Source of the DNA: Ciona intestinalis
Taxonomy: Eukaryota; Chordata; Ascidiacea; Phlebobranchia; Cionidae
Reading direction: 5' to 3'
NCBI RefSeq assembly: GCF_000224145.3
Contig: NC_020167.2
Span: 6,773,083 to 6,837,082, forward strand
DNA length: 64,000 nucleotides
The notes under the pieces are model-generated. The model did no database searches. It saw only the letters and a program-made list of their open reading frames with translations, and was not told where the DNA came from. Positions 1-12,404 of the stretch are shown piece by piece (the first letter of the stretch is position 1; the number at the start of each line of letters is the position of its first letter). The translations under genes were made by a program, and so were the position numbers.

Positions 1-277
1 TGCAAATTTAGAGTACAGTCGGTTTGTACCGAACATTTGTATCTGACTTTTCTTTTTTGCAGAACAGTTGTGAATCAGTTTTATATATACTTTTAGTTGC
101 AAGTGTGGAATACAGGTAGAACAGAATACACTTAGCCGCATAATGTTAGGTAAAGTATAGGCAAAAATAGGCTGTATTATAATTAAATTTTTTTCTTTCT
201 TATAATTAAATTTCGGTCTAAAGGTTTATTTGACGTTTTTCTGAAGAATATATTAATTAATTTACTTCCATACGATC
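1..277. other. Upstream region of the kynureninase-like gene
   Basis: AT-rich sequence before the first ATG at 278. It probably holds the promoter and 5' UTR of the gene that follows. I see no convincing TATA box, repeat or coding exon in it. Confidence 0.5.
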
Positions 278-3200
278 ATGGCCAACGATGTACTATTTTT
301 GGGAAACTCCCCAAAGGGGATTTTGGAAGACTTGGCAAAGGAAAAAGGCGTAACAGTATTTGACGAAAAACTTTGCGAAATTTTGGACAAAAACGATGAA
401 CTTGGACATTTGAAGAATGAATTTTGTATTCCTAAGGTTGAACCAAAGTGTGGTAGGTAGTTACCTAGTATTTAAGGTGATGTAGCTTATTTATCTTTTG
501 TTAAATAACGTGTTTACTTCATTCATCCGCGTGTACTTAATGCCGAAAAGTTGTTACATGTTGCGTGTTTAGTCTACGTGCCTTTTTAGCGTTTGTTATT
601 TTATTACATGGCATTAGAAGAGATTTTTTTACTAACGTCATCTTCTAAGCCTAAACCACTGACCCCTAATACCTAGCATAATATATAATGTCACCGAGGA
701 TTCTTTCTAGTTTTTATTATATTTTCATATTTCCAATTTCCTTATTTACAATATTCAAAGAAACAAATAAAAGTTAATATTATTATTTGCAGGTAAATAT
801 GGCAGAGACAGCTGGATTGATTTTTGTTCAAATGCCGTTGGACGGCAACCTAAAAAAACCAAAGAGATGGTGTTGGAGGTATTAGTTTACTTCAGTTAGA
901 ACAGTAGTCCATACAGGTGTTTTAAGAGGGTTATCGGGTTTAATATTTTTTGCCTTTTCTTTTTTTGATTTTTACATTTTCCTATGATATTTCTTTGATT
1001 TTTATAACCCAAAAATCTAAAATTTTAGAAAAGTTTGGGAATCACCGAGTTGGAAGTTGCTAATAACCTTTTTTGTGAATAAATACTTAGTTACGTTTTA
1101 CTGCCATTTTGTCTGTGGTCACAGTCACCAAACTTTAAAAGAGAGGTTACCAGATCCAGATGCGGAGTAATTACATTTTAAGTGATGTAAAAAGTTATAA
1201 AGCTAAATATAATCTTATGGGAATTAGTGTCCATTGTTGCAAACACTTTAACAATGGTTGTTGTTTCATCATAGATGCTAGAAGAATGGCAGAACCGCAC
1301 TCCGTTTACAGCAACAACAACAAAAATGTTAGGTTATGACAACTTACTGTTGGGTGGGATTGGTAGATTGGTGGGAGCTGATCCCGATGAAGTAAGTTTA
1401 ATATAATTGTATATAACTTACTTTATCCTCGCATGGCCGGAAAACAGCATTCTTTATAACATGGGTGTTCTGTTTCATACACCTCGTACCAGATTACGAG
1501 TTGCCCTGTATATGTTACTTCGTGAGTGATTTTTTTGAGTTTTTTTTCATCACTCTTTTTGTGTGGCTAATAATTTGAACAACCCATTCGTGACCACTGG
1601 ATTGAAGCAATTTCCGTTAAGTGTCTTGCACAAAACACATACGCGTAGCAGCGACGAGCCTTGAACCCATTACCTCTGGGTTGCAGGCAGGCTCGCTAAC
1701 CACTTTGCCACAGGTCCAGGCAATAACAATGATCACTTTTATTTGTTTTTAAAATTATAATAGAAAATTTAAAAAAACTTAACATGAACAGACATGATAT
1801 ATTTTTTCCAGGTTGCTATAATGAATTCCCTGACAGTGAACTTGAACTTTCTGTTGATTTCCTTTTACAATCCAACCAAGCAGAGATTCAAGATAATCAT
1901 TGAACGAGGTGCCTTCCCTACAACTTTCTATGCTTGTGAGTCGCATGTTTTACAACGAGGATTCAAACCCGAAGATTCTTTGGTTTATTGGGAACCACGC
2001 CCGGTAAGATTGTAGGGTTTTCTATTGATTTGTAAAACAGGATTGAAATTCTCCTCAAAACCACATCATCCATAAAGTTTATATGAATGAATGTAATTTG
2101 CTTTATCCTCTCATGGCCGGAAAACAACAGTAGTTATTCTACGGGTGTTCGGTTTCATACACCTCATGCCTGCTTACGAGTATGTGTTCAAGGACAAGAC
2201 ATTTAGGGAACATTGCTCTAACCCAGTGGCCTCTATGTTGTCTAAAAGGTCAGACATACAGAAAAATATGACGCACAATGTTGTTAATGAACATCTGGGT
2301 TATTATAGCTGCTGTCGTTGGCTTTTCACGCAAGGATAAATAAGTTAAATTTACTTATTATATCTTTCATGTAATGTTTGTAATTTCAAGGAGAGTAAAC
2401 TTCTCAACACAAGCGATATATTGGATATGATTGAAAGAGAGGGAGATTCTGTAGCTGTTGTGCTGCTTTGTGGTGTCCAGTATTTGACGGGACAGCTACT
2501 TGACATGAAAGTTATAACTGCTGCTGCTCATGCAAAAGGTTGCAAGGTATATTATAATGTACATGTAAGAAATAATTTATCTTAATGTTGTGTTGATGCC
2601 AAGTTTATTGTGCCTCACTGAGATATTTATTTTTTGGATATGTACATTTAAGTTTTTATAATTGAGTGTCCATAAGCTTTCTCGGTGAGATGTAGTTGTA
2701 GCACTCTTAGTGTTATTGCTACAGCTTTTAACCTTTTGTTAGGTGTCAAATAAACAAGCAAAGTTGGTGTATTGCATTTGCCATGTTAATCAATAAGGTA
2801 ACCTATGTATGATCTTGATAACCATGAGTGTAACTGCATTTTAACAATGTTACTCAAGATTTTGTTTAAAATTAAAAAACATGACGCCTAAACTTCTAAA
2901 CAGGTTGGCTATGACCTTGCTCAAGGAATTGGAAATGTTGAACTTCATCTACATGATTGGAACGTTGACTTTGCCGTTTGGGGACACCACAAGTTTATGA
3001 ATTCCTGTGCCGGAGCAACTGGTGGAGCGTTTATGCACAAGAAGCACGAAAACAATAATTTCCCAAAACTTCTGGGTTAATAACTATCTTATAACAATTT
3101 TATTTCTACTGACTTTAATAAATGTTTTTTTTTTTAATTTTTATCAATTCAAATGTGGTTCACCCAGGTTCCCCGTTGTGCCGTGCTGTAGGCTATAGAG

Positions 3201-4694
3201 CCTCACCCAGAATATAACATGTATTTTAGAAAGTACTCTCTTTTGCAATTTAACAGGAAAATACAGGAAAAGAATTATAACTTCCAAACTTTAATTTATA
3301 CTTTCTAAAGGTTGGTGGGGCCATTCTGAAAATACAAGGTTTGACTTTACCAGTGATCATGATTTTTCCCCTGGAATCAAAGGTTACCATAACTCAAATC
3401 CATCGGTTATTAACTTGGCTTGTATCGCTGCTAGCTTGGAGGTATATGGAAAAATAACCATGCAAGATTTTAGAAAGAAAAGCATTTTATTGAACTGGTA
3501 AGTTTAATATTAAATAGAAACTTTTGTTGTAGCTCAGTGGTTAAAATGTCCACAGAGGACAAGGGTTTAGGGCTTGTTGCAACTGTCATTGGGGTTTGTC
3601 CACGGATCAGACACTTGGTTGTAATTGCTTTCTATTAATGGTCACTAATGGGTTGTCCAAATTGTCAGCCACACAGAAAAAATTTAGCCACTATATTACA
3701 AACCGAGAATATGAGCTAATACATGTTAGCTGGTAAGTGGGCATGAGGTGTGTGAAACAAAACACCCATGCAATAGGGAATATGTTGCTCCGTCTTGCGG
3801 GATAGTTTATATTGTTCATTCATTCAAAATTGCAAATTGCAATGCTTTATTTATAACACCACAACTTATTTCAGTTATTTAGAGAGTCTTCTTGAGCCAA
3901 ACCTAAATAAATATGGCATGAACATCATCACACCTTCAGATTATCAACAGCGTGGTTGTCAGCTATCCATAACCTTTACTAAATATGATGCAAAAAAGGT
4001 AATGTGAGGTTTGGGTGGTAAGGTATTGGTAACAGAGTTTTGAATGTAATGAATGAATATAACTTACTTTATCCTCGCGTGGCCGAAAAACGACAGCCGT
4101 TATAACACAGGTTTAACACCTTGTGCCAGCTTACGAGTTACCATGTATGTTACTTTGTGGGTGATTATTTTTTTGGGGGGATTTTTTTTTATGCATGGCT
4201 GATAATTTGGACAATCCATTAGTGACCACTGGGTTGGAGCAAATGCCGTTAAGTGTCTTGCCCAAGGACACATACGCCCACAATGGTAGCAGCGACGTTT
4301 TGGCCATGTGCATCCTTGGACAGGACACTGGCAATTGCTTCAACCCAGTGGTTACTTGTGGGTTGTCTAAGCTGTCACCAAGTACTGTTTAAGGAATGGC
4401 ATAGAGCCATATTATCTTATCTGTAAAACACCTTATATATAATGTATGTAGTTTATCTTGTTGAAGCTTTGATATTATGCCACCATGTATAATATTGTGC
4501 TCAGTTCATTTTGTGAATAATTTTGTATGACTCTCTAGGTTGTAGCAGGTCTTCTTTCCCATGGTGTGATCTGTGTTGTGTCATTGGGTGTACTTAGGGT
4601 GTCTCCAAACCCCCTACATACAAGCTTTAGAGATGTATATAGATTTGTTCAAGCCCTGTTCCAGATACTTGACGACCTAACAGAACCTAAATAA
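278..4694 (+). CDS. Kynureninase-like PLP enzyme, divergent, 9 exons
   Basis: Exons: 278-452, 793-878, 1275-1391, 1812-2003, 2391-2546, 2904-3075, 3311-3497, 3875-3998, 4539-4694. They join in frame to 454 aa, near the ~465 aa of vertebrate kynureninase, the cytosolic PLP enzyme that cleaves kynurenine or 3-hydroxykynurenine to anthranilates plus alanine. Collinear matches include MNSLTVN, RGAFPTTFYACES, YLTGQ, YDLAQGIGNVELHLHDW, GWWGHS, HNSNPS, ITPSDYQQRGCQLSITF and RVSPNPLHTSFRDVYRF. The PLP lysine is kept (HHKFMN, in exon 6), as is the Asp of YDLA. Several other expected cofactor or substrate positions differ: FPSD is FPTT, DLAH is DLAQ, the Tyr before the lysine is His, and the N-terminal LGNSLG-type motif aligns to CSNAVG. 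Membership of the family is clear; activity is doubtful. It may be a tunicate paralogue with altered function. Confidence 0.9.
1417..1714 (-). mobile_element. tRNA-derived SINE, near full length
   Basis: Lies in kynureninase intron 3. Read on the minus strand it starts with a tRNA-like head (GTGGTTAGCGAGCC as an A-box-like segment, GGGTTCAAGGCTC as a B-box-like segment). It then runs through a body shared with other copies here and ends in CGAGGATAAAG...AAGTTA near 1417. This is one of the most complete copies in the window. Confidence 0.8.
2089..2345. mobile_element. Head-to-head pair of partial SINE copies
   Basis: The left part (about 2089-2185) is the 3' end of the SINE in minus orientation. 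It is joined directly to a plus-oriented piece (about 2190-2345) that starts in the SINE body and again ends in GGATAAATAAGTT. Both lack the tRNA head. Lies in kynureninase intron 4. Confidence 0.65.
3530..3780 (+). mobile_element. tRNA-derived SINE, 3'-truncated
   Basis: Plus-oriented copy in kynureninase intron 7. The head reads GTAGCTCAGTGGTTAAAATG, tRNA-like, followed by the shared body (GGTCACTAATGGGTTGTCC) and the GGCATGAGGTGTGTGAAAC segment. It is diverged and its end is worn. Confidence 0.7.
4051..4386. mobile_element. SINE composite: minus copy joined to a plus fragment
   Basis: A minus-oriented copy from the GAATGAATATAACTT tail (about 4051) to CACAATGGTAGCAGCGACG (about 4297) is followed directly by a plus-oriented body fragment (about 4303-4386, ATCCTTGGACAGGACACTGG onward). 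The pair forms an imperfect inverted repeat in kynureninase intron 8. Confidence 0.65.
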
Positions 4695-6080
4695 CATCAA
4701 AGTATCAATATATATCTTGTAGTCAACATGTAAGGGAGTAGGTTAATTAAATTGTGTCCATGTTTTTACCATCCACATCTTTAACTCTTCATTAAATATA
4801 TGCACCGTCATCTTCAAATTTCGACAGTATACCCATTGTCCTTGAACGAGTCCTTTATTTATTTATTTATTTCTTCATCTTTGCTACATACAGGTAGTTT
4901 TCAAATTGTGTAGGCCTGGTTTTGTGACATGTTTTGATTTTTTGGCCTAACAGCATTTGTGTACAGTTTGTTAAACTATTTTTTACCAACAAAATTTGTG
5001 TACAATTTGTCAAGCTGCTGTTCGCGAGAGTGTACTGTCCTAGAATTTTGTGATTAATGCAATTAGTGACGAACATGAATGGATTAACGATATAATGCAT
5101 TTATCGAATACTTTTCGGGTTGTTTGGAGATTGATATTGATATCAAGGATCAAAGCATTTTTTCCATCATCAAGCGGGTACCTGTAAAAGTAGTTTTAAA
5201 ATGTCCCGTTCTACCCCGAGTCCCGCCTTACCTCGCCCTATAGTTGCACAGTACGCCCACTTTTTCAGTGTTAAACATTCTTTGTTGTTATTGCTTTTTC
5301 TCCCGTTTTATGTTATCCACCTCGTCTATTTTCTGGTTTGGGCAAGGCACAAGGTCCCAATTTTTGGGTCTCCTCCGGTCGTTTCTTAGTTTAATAAACC
5401 GAGTTCTCGACCTGTTGTCCTGTAGCCGGATTCTGTTAAGATGTATGCGAGCTATGCAGTATGTACGACAAGGCGAGAATTGACTAAGCTGTAGCCACAC
5501 ACCCACACCGAACTATTTGTTACTGTTGAGATAGGTACGAATGAAATTATACCGTACCCTCAACAGCTTTACTATTATTTGGGCTTTAGCAGGTACTATA
5601 GGCACAGTTTATGTATTTCATTGATTTAACATCAAGACCGTTTAACAATATTAGATATTTGGAAAATGAATGTCGCTAAAATGAACAACGTTAAACAGTT
5701 TTCCAGTTTCGTTTAGAATTTTAGTCAAAAAATATATTTGCACTTTCCGAGTAGTAGGTGGCGCTGTTTATGCGCAAGTGACATAGAGGTCCCCGAAACT
5801 AAAGGAAGTAGATTATGTTTTGCAAGTTGCATAATTAAATATGATTGAGCAACCCCGTTTTACGCAGCAATGAGTTGAAATTTGCCCTAAATAGTTCGGC
5901 TTCACGGAAGAATGCTCTGTGACGTTACAAATTAGACACGCAATTAGCAGAAAACGTTAAAATAAGATCGTCAATTTATGAAAAACATAATAAATGCAAC
6001 TTCTACATGTAGGTTATGTTAATATTGTGACCTATTTTCACAGCTAGTTTTATTTAATAAGCATTTATTTTGCTTTTTCC
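4695..6080. other. Intergenic: kynureninase 3' UTR, then DOK upstream region
   Basis: The left part is probably 3' UTR, with an ATTAAA near 4791. A (TTTA)n-like stretch lies at 4855-4875. A short imperfect duplication lies at about 4960-5030 (ttTGTGTACAgTTTGTtaa and TTGTGTACAATTTGTcaa). The rest is unique AT-rich DNA; open frames at 5200-5506 overlap one another on both strands and show no recognisable domain. Confidence 0.5.
4791..4796 (+). terminator. Possible poly(A) signal ATTAAA for kynureninase
   Basis: ATTAAA lies 97 bases after the stop codon in an AT-rich 3' region. It is the closest canonical variant downstream. Confidence 0.4.
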
Positions 6081-9000
6081 ATGACTATGAATAATGTTGT
6101 GAAAGATGGCTACACTTTTTACACCAAGCCAGGGGGAAAGGTACGGTTTTATTTTCGATAAAAATTCGTTCAATCTTGATCATGAATATGACATTATATT
6201 CGTTCATTAAATTTTGCAGAAGCCACAAAAGAAATACGCAGTGCTGCACAAACGATTGCAAAATGGAAAACCTACGAGACTTGAACTTTTTGATAGCAAG
6301 GAGATTTATGAAAGAAATGGAAAGAAGGTATTTAAACTAAAATGTTGGTGTAACAAAAGTAAACGTTTTCAGGTGTTTTATATGCAATTTGTTTGTAGTA
6401 TTACTAAGAAATGATGTATTTAAACATTCGTTAAACTTAACTTAAATTTTAAAAATCTGAAGACAAATTCCTTAATTTCTATGCCTAAGGCTTTTTCAAA
6501 AGAAGTTTCATCGCATAGTGGTTAGAAGGTAATGGCTAAATATAATGATTAAATATAGCAAAATGCCATTGAATGTCACCCACAATGTAGCATACATGGT
6601 AACTTGTAAGCTGCCACAAGTGTATGAACAACTGTGTTGTAACGTCAGTCATTTTCCGGCCACACGAGGATAAAGCAAGTTACATTCAATGTAATAGCCT
6701 ACCCACAAGGTTAAGGCATAGTTATCAAAGTTAGTCAGCTACCCACAATAGATATTTTTTGTTGCATTTGTTTAATCTTCTCAATTGTAACTGCTGCTTG
6801 TGTAATGAATTTCTGTTGCATTAAAATCTTGTTTTATCCACAGCAAACTATCAGCTTAGAAAATGCCAGTCCCCTTGAAACGGAAATAAACACTTTAATG
6901 ATTAAAATCCATATAGATGGAAAAGTTCAGGTAATACAGTGGCTTTGTTTCACTTTTGTATAACTTTACTTTACCAATATTTGGGAAATTAAATTGTGTA
7001 GGCCCATTTGTATTTTTTTGTTATAAATTGATTCAGAGAGTTTTGGGTGGTCTAATATTGTACCAGAACTGGCACGTACTTTTTCAATTATAGAATACAC
7101 AGGCAATTGGTTCTACTAAATTGTAATGTTTTCTGACTAATGCAATGCCAATAATTTTGGCATAAGAAAACCACCCTGCTATCGCAAATTTTAATACCAT
7201 GATGGTATATGAGCCGTGAAATTAATTGCACCAGTACCTTACTGATGTTATACACATTTTTCTGTGTTTTTAATTGTTCTTTATTTTTCAGACTTTCACT
7301 TTTGATAACGGCGATGATTACCAAAGTTGGCTGAATGATCTTAATTTTACTTTATTTGGACATAGCCCAGAAACAGAATATTGTTCTCTCTATGATGACG
7401 GTAAGAATTAACAGATTTGTAATATTGAGTGTACACAATCTTATCTTATCTTTGTTGATTTAGTATTCCTTAAAATAGATTCTTATAACCTTGGAATTAA
7501 ATCAAATAAATTCCACAGTGTGTCCTGACCGTCTGAAACACCCAAGGTGAAAAAACCCCAATTAAATGCTGGGAAATAGGGGGATAGTGTACTAAATTTG
7601 GCCTAAATCCCAGGTCCTGTGACTTAGCGTAATATAGGACCTCACCCATACAAAATGAAAATAGAAAACAATGTATGGAATGAAAATATAACTACTGTAA
7701 TTTTCTGCATGGAAAGTACTATATGTACCCCATACAGAAATGCACATACACAAGAGTTTCCAGTACCCACTATCTAATTAGGTAATACCCTTTGTTTTAT
7801 ATTTAACTTGCAGACCAACTTTATGATGTTGTAATTCATGATACCGATGTGACGCAACGACTCAAACTAAGGGGTTCCTACTTTCTCTACGTTTCAACAG
7901 AAGAAGTTGAGCTGCTAGATAAACAAACAAAGAAATCGGTCATAAAGTGGCCACTTTATCAGTTAAGGAAGTAAGTTACCAATATATATTTGTTACATTT
8001 ATTAGTGTAATGTATAAAAACACTAACAGAACTTAACATATATCAAACTGAGTGTGCCAGTTATTATACTGTAAACAACTGGTGACACAGGCATATTCAT
8101 TGGTGTTATTTATATTCAAACTATCATCTGGTTTGTGGTTATAGTAAAAGTCGGTTGTTCTAAACAGGTTTGTATTTAAAATATGCCATACAAGTACAAG
8201 TCTTGGACCTACTGTAGATATTTTAACTTATATATTATTGAAATGCATTTTCAGTTATTGTTTGCCTCTTGATGCATTAAAACTTAGTATCATTATTTCA
8301 CCACGATGCATTTCCTGCTTGCAAAATTTCCGGTCTCACATGGTAGTTCATCTCTGCTCTGTGGGTTTAATGGGTTACTTGTACATTACTTATTTTTAAA
8401 TCATTACGTTACACTTCTGGTTAATGAGGCGTACAGTGTGTGTTATGACTCATATTAGATTCTAAATGATATGATGATAAGGAAATCTATAATTATTTTC
8501 TTTCTGAATGATGTTATCTGCCCACATGCGAAATAACCCACTTGTATATCACTGTTCAACGCAGTTATATTGTAAAACGAACTGTAACACAAACTTTCTT
8601 CTACTGCTCATCATGATATAAAGTTATCAAATTCAATGTATTCTTGTTTCAATAGTTGTATTAAAGACAATGGTGAATCATTTTTTATTTTAATTATAAA
8701 TGAGTTTTAAAGCATGTAAACCTGGTGCAATCATACTGCACGCCATCTTAGTCATGTTTTTGTCAACGCCAACTAAATTGAAATTCATTCCTTAAATGTT
8801 CCATTTATACAATCAAATAACACAATTATATTTCTTTAGGTACGGCCGAGACAAGCAAGAGTTTTCTCTTGAAGCTGGCAGAAGATGTCCTTCTGGCCAA
8901 GGTAGGCAGTTTAACATATTGATATATATAATTTGATATTGTAATGACTAAACCTTTTCGGTTACATTTGTCTTGTTATTTTAATAAAACAATCGTAGAA

Positions 9001-11613
9001 GAAACATTTCCACTGTCGCTACTCGCTACAATATGATATTTTCACTTTTCTATATAGACCTGCCTTTATTTTTCATTTATAAACTTGCCATTAAGTTATA
9101 ATGTGAAGTCAAACAAAAGCTACATATAATCAAAACTATAAAGGCCACATGTAATAAAGCTTCACTTATTCAAACAAAGATTTTATTAATAGCAAACATA
9201 ACACAAGCTAATATGGCTTAGTAATTCCATTTTAAGATTAGTAGTATTTGCTAAAACCACAACCCAGCAAGCATTCACATGCTTTACCTGTTGTTTCCAA
9301 AGTATATTGTGTTTGTAGAATCGTAAAATGCTTCATATTAATCTTCACTCTTCTTTGTAAAGTGATAGTGAAAGTTGTTGAATGTTTACAGAGTGACTGC
9401 TTCATGCAGTTGTAATTGTTGTGTTACGTGTGGGTAATCAGTTAGAAACTCAAACCATATTTAATCTTTGCTAACCAGTTTCACTTTGAATGGTGGCTAC
9501 ATGTAAATACGCTTAAATGTACCAAGAGCTAGTTTTGACACAAAGTCTTTAGTTATGAAACATGATAACTAACCTAACAGGGTATGCCTTTGAAAAATAA
9601 TATATTCACGAACAATGCTTCTATATATATCCAGTTTCAAATTCTTTATTATGGTGATCGGGTTTTAAACAATTAACAACCGTCTATGGAAGTCGTAAGG
9701 ATACAGTTTTTATTACTCTTTGAATGTTCTTTGTTTACTACCAAATGGAACGAGAAAATATAATAATAAAAAGGTATCCCATCTTCCCTACCCTACTACT
9801 TAGTAAATACTTTTTAAGCTTTTGCCTAAAAATACTTTTTATGTCTTTTACACAGGAATGTTCACGTTCACAACTGATCAATACAACTCTATATTCCGTG
9901 AAGTAGAAAATAATGTTAAAGCCCTTGCAACCAGAGGAAGAGCTGCAAGTATGTTTTTACTTTGTTTGTTTTTTATGGAGACATGCGGTTTACACCATAC
10001 TGTAATGTTGGAGATGATCGAGATGCCATGACACTCTGTGTGAATTCTAAAGATCTAAGTTACTGTTTAGGCAATAATGGCAATTTAGGATTGTTACACA
10101 ACTTACACTTACTGCAATTGCATAAGATGGTAAAAAATTGCAACATTTCTAAAATAAGAATAGTCATCATGCCAAATATTGTCAAAACCCCAAAGTTAGT
10201 TAGTTGTTAATACTTTATTCAATACCAGGTACTAAATCTTCTGCAAAACTCCTTTTTTTTCTGTTTTTACATTTTTTCTGCTCACTCCAATTTTTTTAAC
10301 AAAAAGTTTTGCGTTAGATTACGTAGATGGTGGATTGCATTATGTTTACGAACAACTTCTAAGTATTGTAACCATTATATCTCTCCAGGTACCTCCAGCA
10401 CAAACAGTTACATTCATCCTAAACCATCTTTCCCCATGGCACCCTCATCTCCGCGTGTACCAACACCAGCTGTCTCACTTTACGATGATCCTATTGATGT
10501 GAGAAAGGAAAGCAACAAAGGGGCAACAGCGGACGATACTTACACTTATAATGAACCACTGGATACACAGACGATGCCTAAAGTCAAACCTCAAGGTTAG
10601 AATAGTGTTCTATGTAGTGTATGAGTTTCACCTTAAAACCACCCCTTCACAAACCTACTTTACCGCATTTTGCTCAAGACAGCTTGTTTAGTCATAGGCC
10701 AAAACTGTTTGTTACTAATATACCCCTGTAAACCTCAGTTTAAAACCTGTGGTCTTTTTTCTTTGTGTTTTTTTTAGAGTCTGTTTACTGTTTGTAAGCG
10801 ACCATATATAAATGCGCTGCTAATCCAACAACTTGAAAACAGTATCCTCCAAACCACCAAAAGACAAGAAGACGAAAGGAGCCAAGTTTGTGCCGAAGTC
10901 AAAGGAAGGTCCCAAAAAACCACCTCGAAAAGTTGAAAAACCTTCCCCCAGTATGGTTAACGATGTCACATATGCGGAAGCAACGTGTATGGGTGCACAG
11001 AACTCTTCAGCAGCTGAATACAGCCACCTTAACCTTGCCCCTACTGTTAACGACACAGAATACGATTCAATTTCTTACCCAGATAAAAGGATGGGCAACC
11101 AAGCTACGGCAGATTCCACATATGCTACAACCGGTGATTTCTCAGGAAGGTAAGATAGGGATTTGTTATTAGTTGTAACTATGATAAATTTTCTGAATCT
11201 GGTCCTGGTATAAAAATTCATTACAATTTTTTGTTACTTTCGTGCATGTTGTAACATTCAAGGTACATTGTTACAAAGTAATCGACAAAAAGTCAAAGAC
11301 AATTTTAATAATACTATTAGAATAAAAGACTGATGATACTACTTTAGGTGAAATATATATTTCACATAATATTACACTTCAGACTTTTTATTGGTTACGC
11401 ACACCTAAAATCTTATTACCTGGTTTTAATCACACCGGAACGGCGAAATATACATTTCACATACCAAAATACGTTGGACTTTATTGTAAATTACGCACAC
11501 TTAAAATTTAATATTCTGTTTTTAATCACAATATAAATTTAAAAAAATATGTTTTTAGTTATTCTGGAAATAATCCTCAACAAGATTCTGTGTATGACCA
11601 CGTCCAGCGCTGA
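6081..11613 (+). CDS. DOK-family docking protein (PH + IRS-type PTB), 10 exons
   Basis: Exons: 6081-6140, 6220-6327, 6844-6930, 7292-7400, 7814-7970, 8840-8901, 9856-9948, 10389-10595, 10843-11149, 11559-11613. They join in frame to 414 aa (human DOK1 is 481). Residues ~5-118 form a PH domain ending in YQSWLNDL. Residues ~123-225 form the IRS/PTB domain, with LRGSYFLYVSTEEVELLD, KYGRDKQEFSLEAGRRC and MFTFTT. The RR pair of EAGRRC, which in Dok-1 contacts phosphotyrosine, is present. The tail is rich in Pro, Lys and Tyr, with likely SH2-docking tyrosines in SLYDDP, TYTYNEP, VTYAEA, EYSHLNL, TEYDSIS and SVYDHV. Known role: membrane-recruited adaptor that dampens Ras/MAPK signalling below tyrosine kinases. 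ATG codons at 6081 and 6087 are both possible. I cannot separate DOK1/2/3 from DOK4/5/6 ancestry with certainty; the Tyr-rich tail favours DOK1-3. Confidence 0.93.
6508..6696 (+). mobile_element. SINE copy with internal deletion
   Basis: In DOK intron 2. A degraded head (GCATAGTGGTTAGAAGG) leads, after loss of part of the body, into ACATGGTAACTTGTAAGCTG and GGCCACACGAGGATAAAGC, the conserved SINE 3' end. Confidence 0.65.
7545..7680 (+). repeat. Dispersed repeat family 3, copy a
   Basis: Contains GGCCTAAATCCCAGGTCCTG and, further on, GGACCTCACCCATACAAAAT. The same two blocks with similar spacing recur at 49325-49450 and 53540-53615. The class is unknown and the edges approximate. Confidence 0.4.
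9655..9801 (-). mobile_element. Inverted-repeat element (MITE-like), left end worn
   Basis: In DOK intron 6. Shares GTTTTAAACAATTAACAACC, GTCTATGGAAGTCG and TTCTTTGTTTACTACCAAAT with the other copies and ends in TCCCATCTTCCCTACCCTAC, the conserved terminus. The opposite terminus is not recognisable. Confidence 0.7.
11339..11535. repeat. Two tandem copies of a ~110-bp unit
   Basis: In DOK intron 9. Both copies contain GAAATATA-ATTTCACATA, then a stretch ending in CAC(A)CCTAAAAT or CACTTAAAAT, then TTTTAATCACA. A weakly similar single copy (GGCAAAATATATATCTCTTA) is at about 29085-29160 in RPL30 intron 1. Confidence 0.5.
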
Positions 11614-12404
11614 TCACCGTCATCAACTTGCATGTAGACCCACATCTGCGCTTCATGACCATTATTCCCTGTGCCTCTTCTCACATTTTTTTGCAAGAGT
11701 CTCACATTTTTTTTATCCTTGACCACAATCTTCAAATCGTGATTTGTAGTAAGCGACATCACGTGTCACTCACTGTTTGTAGAACGCGCGCTTTTATTTA
11801 TCCATTGTTCTCGTCCATGCTCCAATCATTTGTTTATTTTCTTTGATTTCAAGTTAGGCGTATACAGCTGTATACAGGTGTTTTACTTAGACTCTGCCAA
11901 AGTATGAAACTTGGCTGATATATCACTTTCCTGACACCATTTATTTTGGTTTTTAAAAGTTGTTTGCGATTTCCATCAAAAATTAACATTTTATTTGTGT
12001 AAATACTTCAGTAGACTTTGTTTCAATTAAGTCGCCATTCTATTATTATAGCACTTACATATATAATATGGAGATTAAGACACAAGTGTTTACATGCATC
12101 CTTGCAGAGACCAAAATTGGGATGTGACACACACCATTAATTTACTGTGCAATAAATATGTATTCTGTCAAATCTTGGGTGGATTTATTGTAGTGAATTA
12201 TCAGAAACCTGTTTTCTATTTCGATCAAAATTTGTTCCTGGGATTTAGCCAAGTTACCCTATATTAGGCAATCAAAGGAAAATTACAGAAATAAAAAAAT
12301 TCAGTAGATAACCTTTAACAAAATTACAGGAAAGCCCTAATGAATGGGCACGTTCCATTATAAAATGGTCAAAAAAAAGTAAATTAGGCAATGTCACCAA
12401 CGAC
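11614..12404. other. DOK 3' UTR and flank of the minisatellite
   Basis: No coding exon seen on either strand. The first half is probably DOK 3' UTR up to the AATAAA near 12151. In particular there is no trace of the missing C-terminal half of the transporter whose frame stops at 14757. Confidence 0.5.
12151..12156 (+). terminator. Possible poly(A) signal AATAAA for DOK
   Basis: AATAAA about 540 bases after the DOK stop codon, in AT-rich DNA without further exons. Confidence 0.4.

Noticed and set aside
1640-1714. tRNA-like sequence with A-box- and B-box-like motifs
   Set aside because: It is the head of a dispersed SINE found many times in the window; it does not close into a cloverleaf with a 3' acceptor stem.
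5200-5506. Overlapping hydrophobic open frames on both strands
   Set aside because: Short, mutually overlapping, no homology, and lying in intergenic DNA between two well-defined genes.
10820-11172. Alternative frames over the DOK tail exon
   Set aside because: The correct frame is fixed by exon phase and the Tyr-motif tail; the others are shadows.
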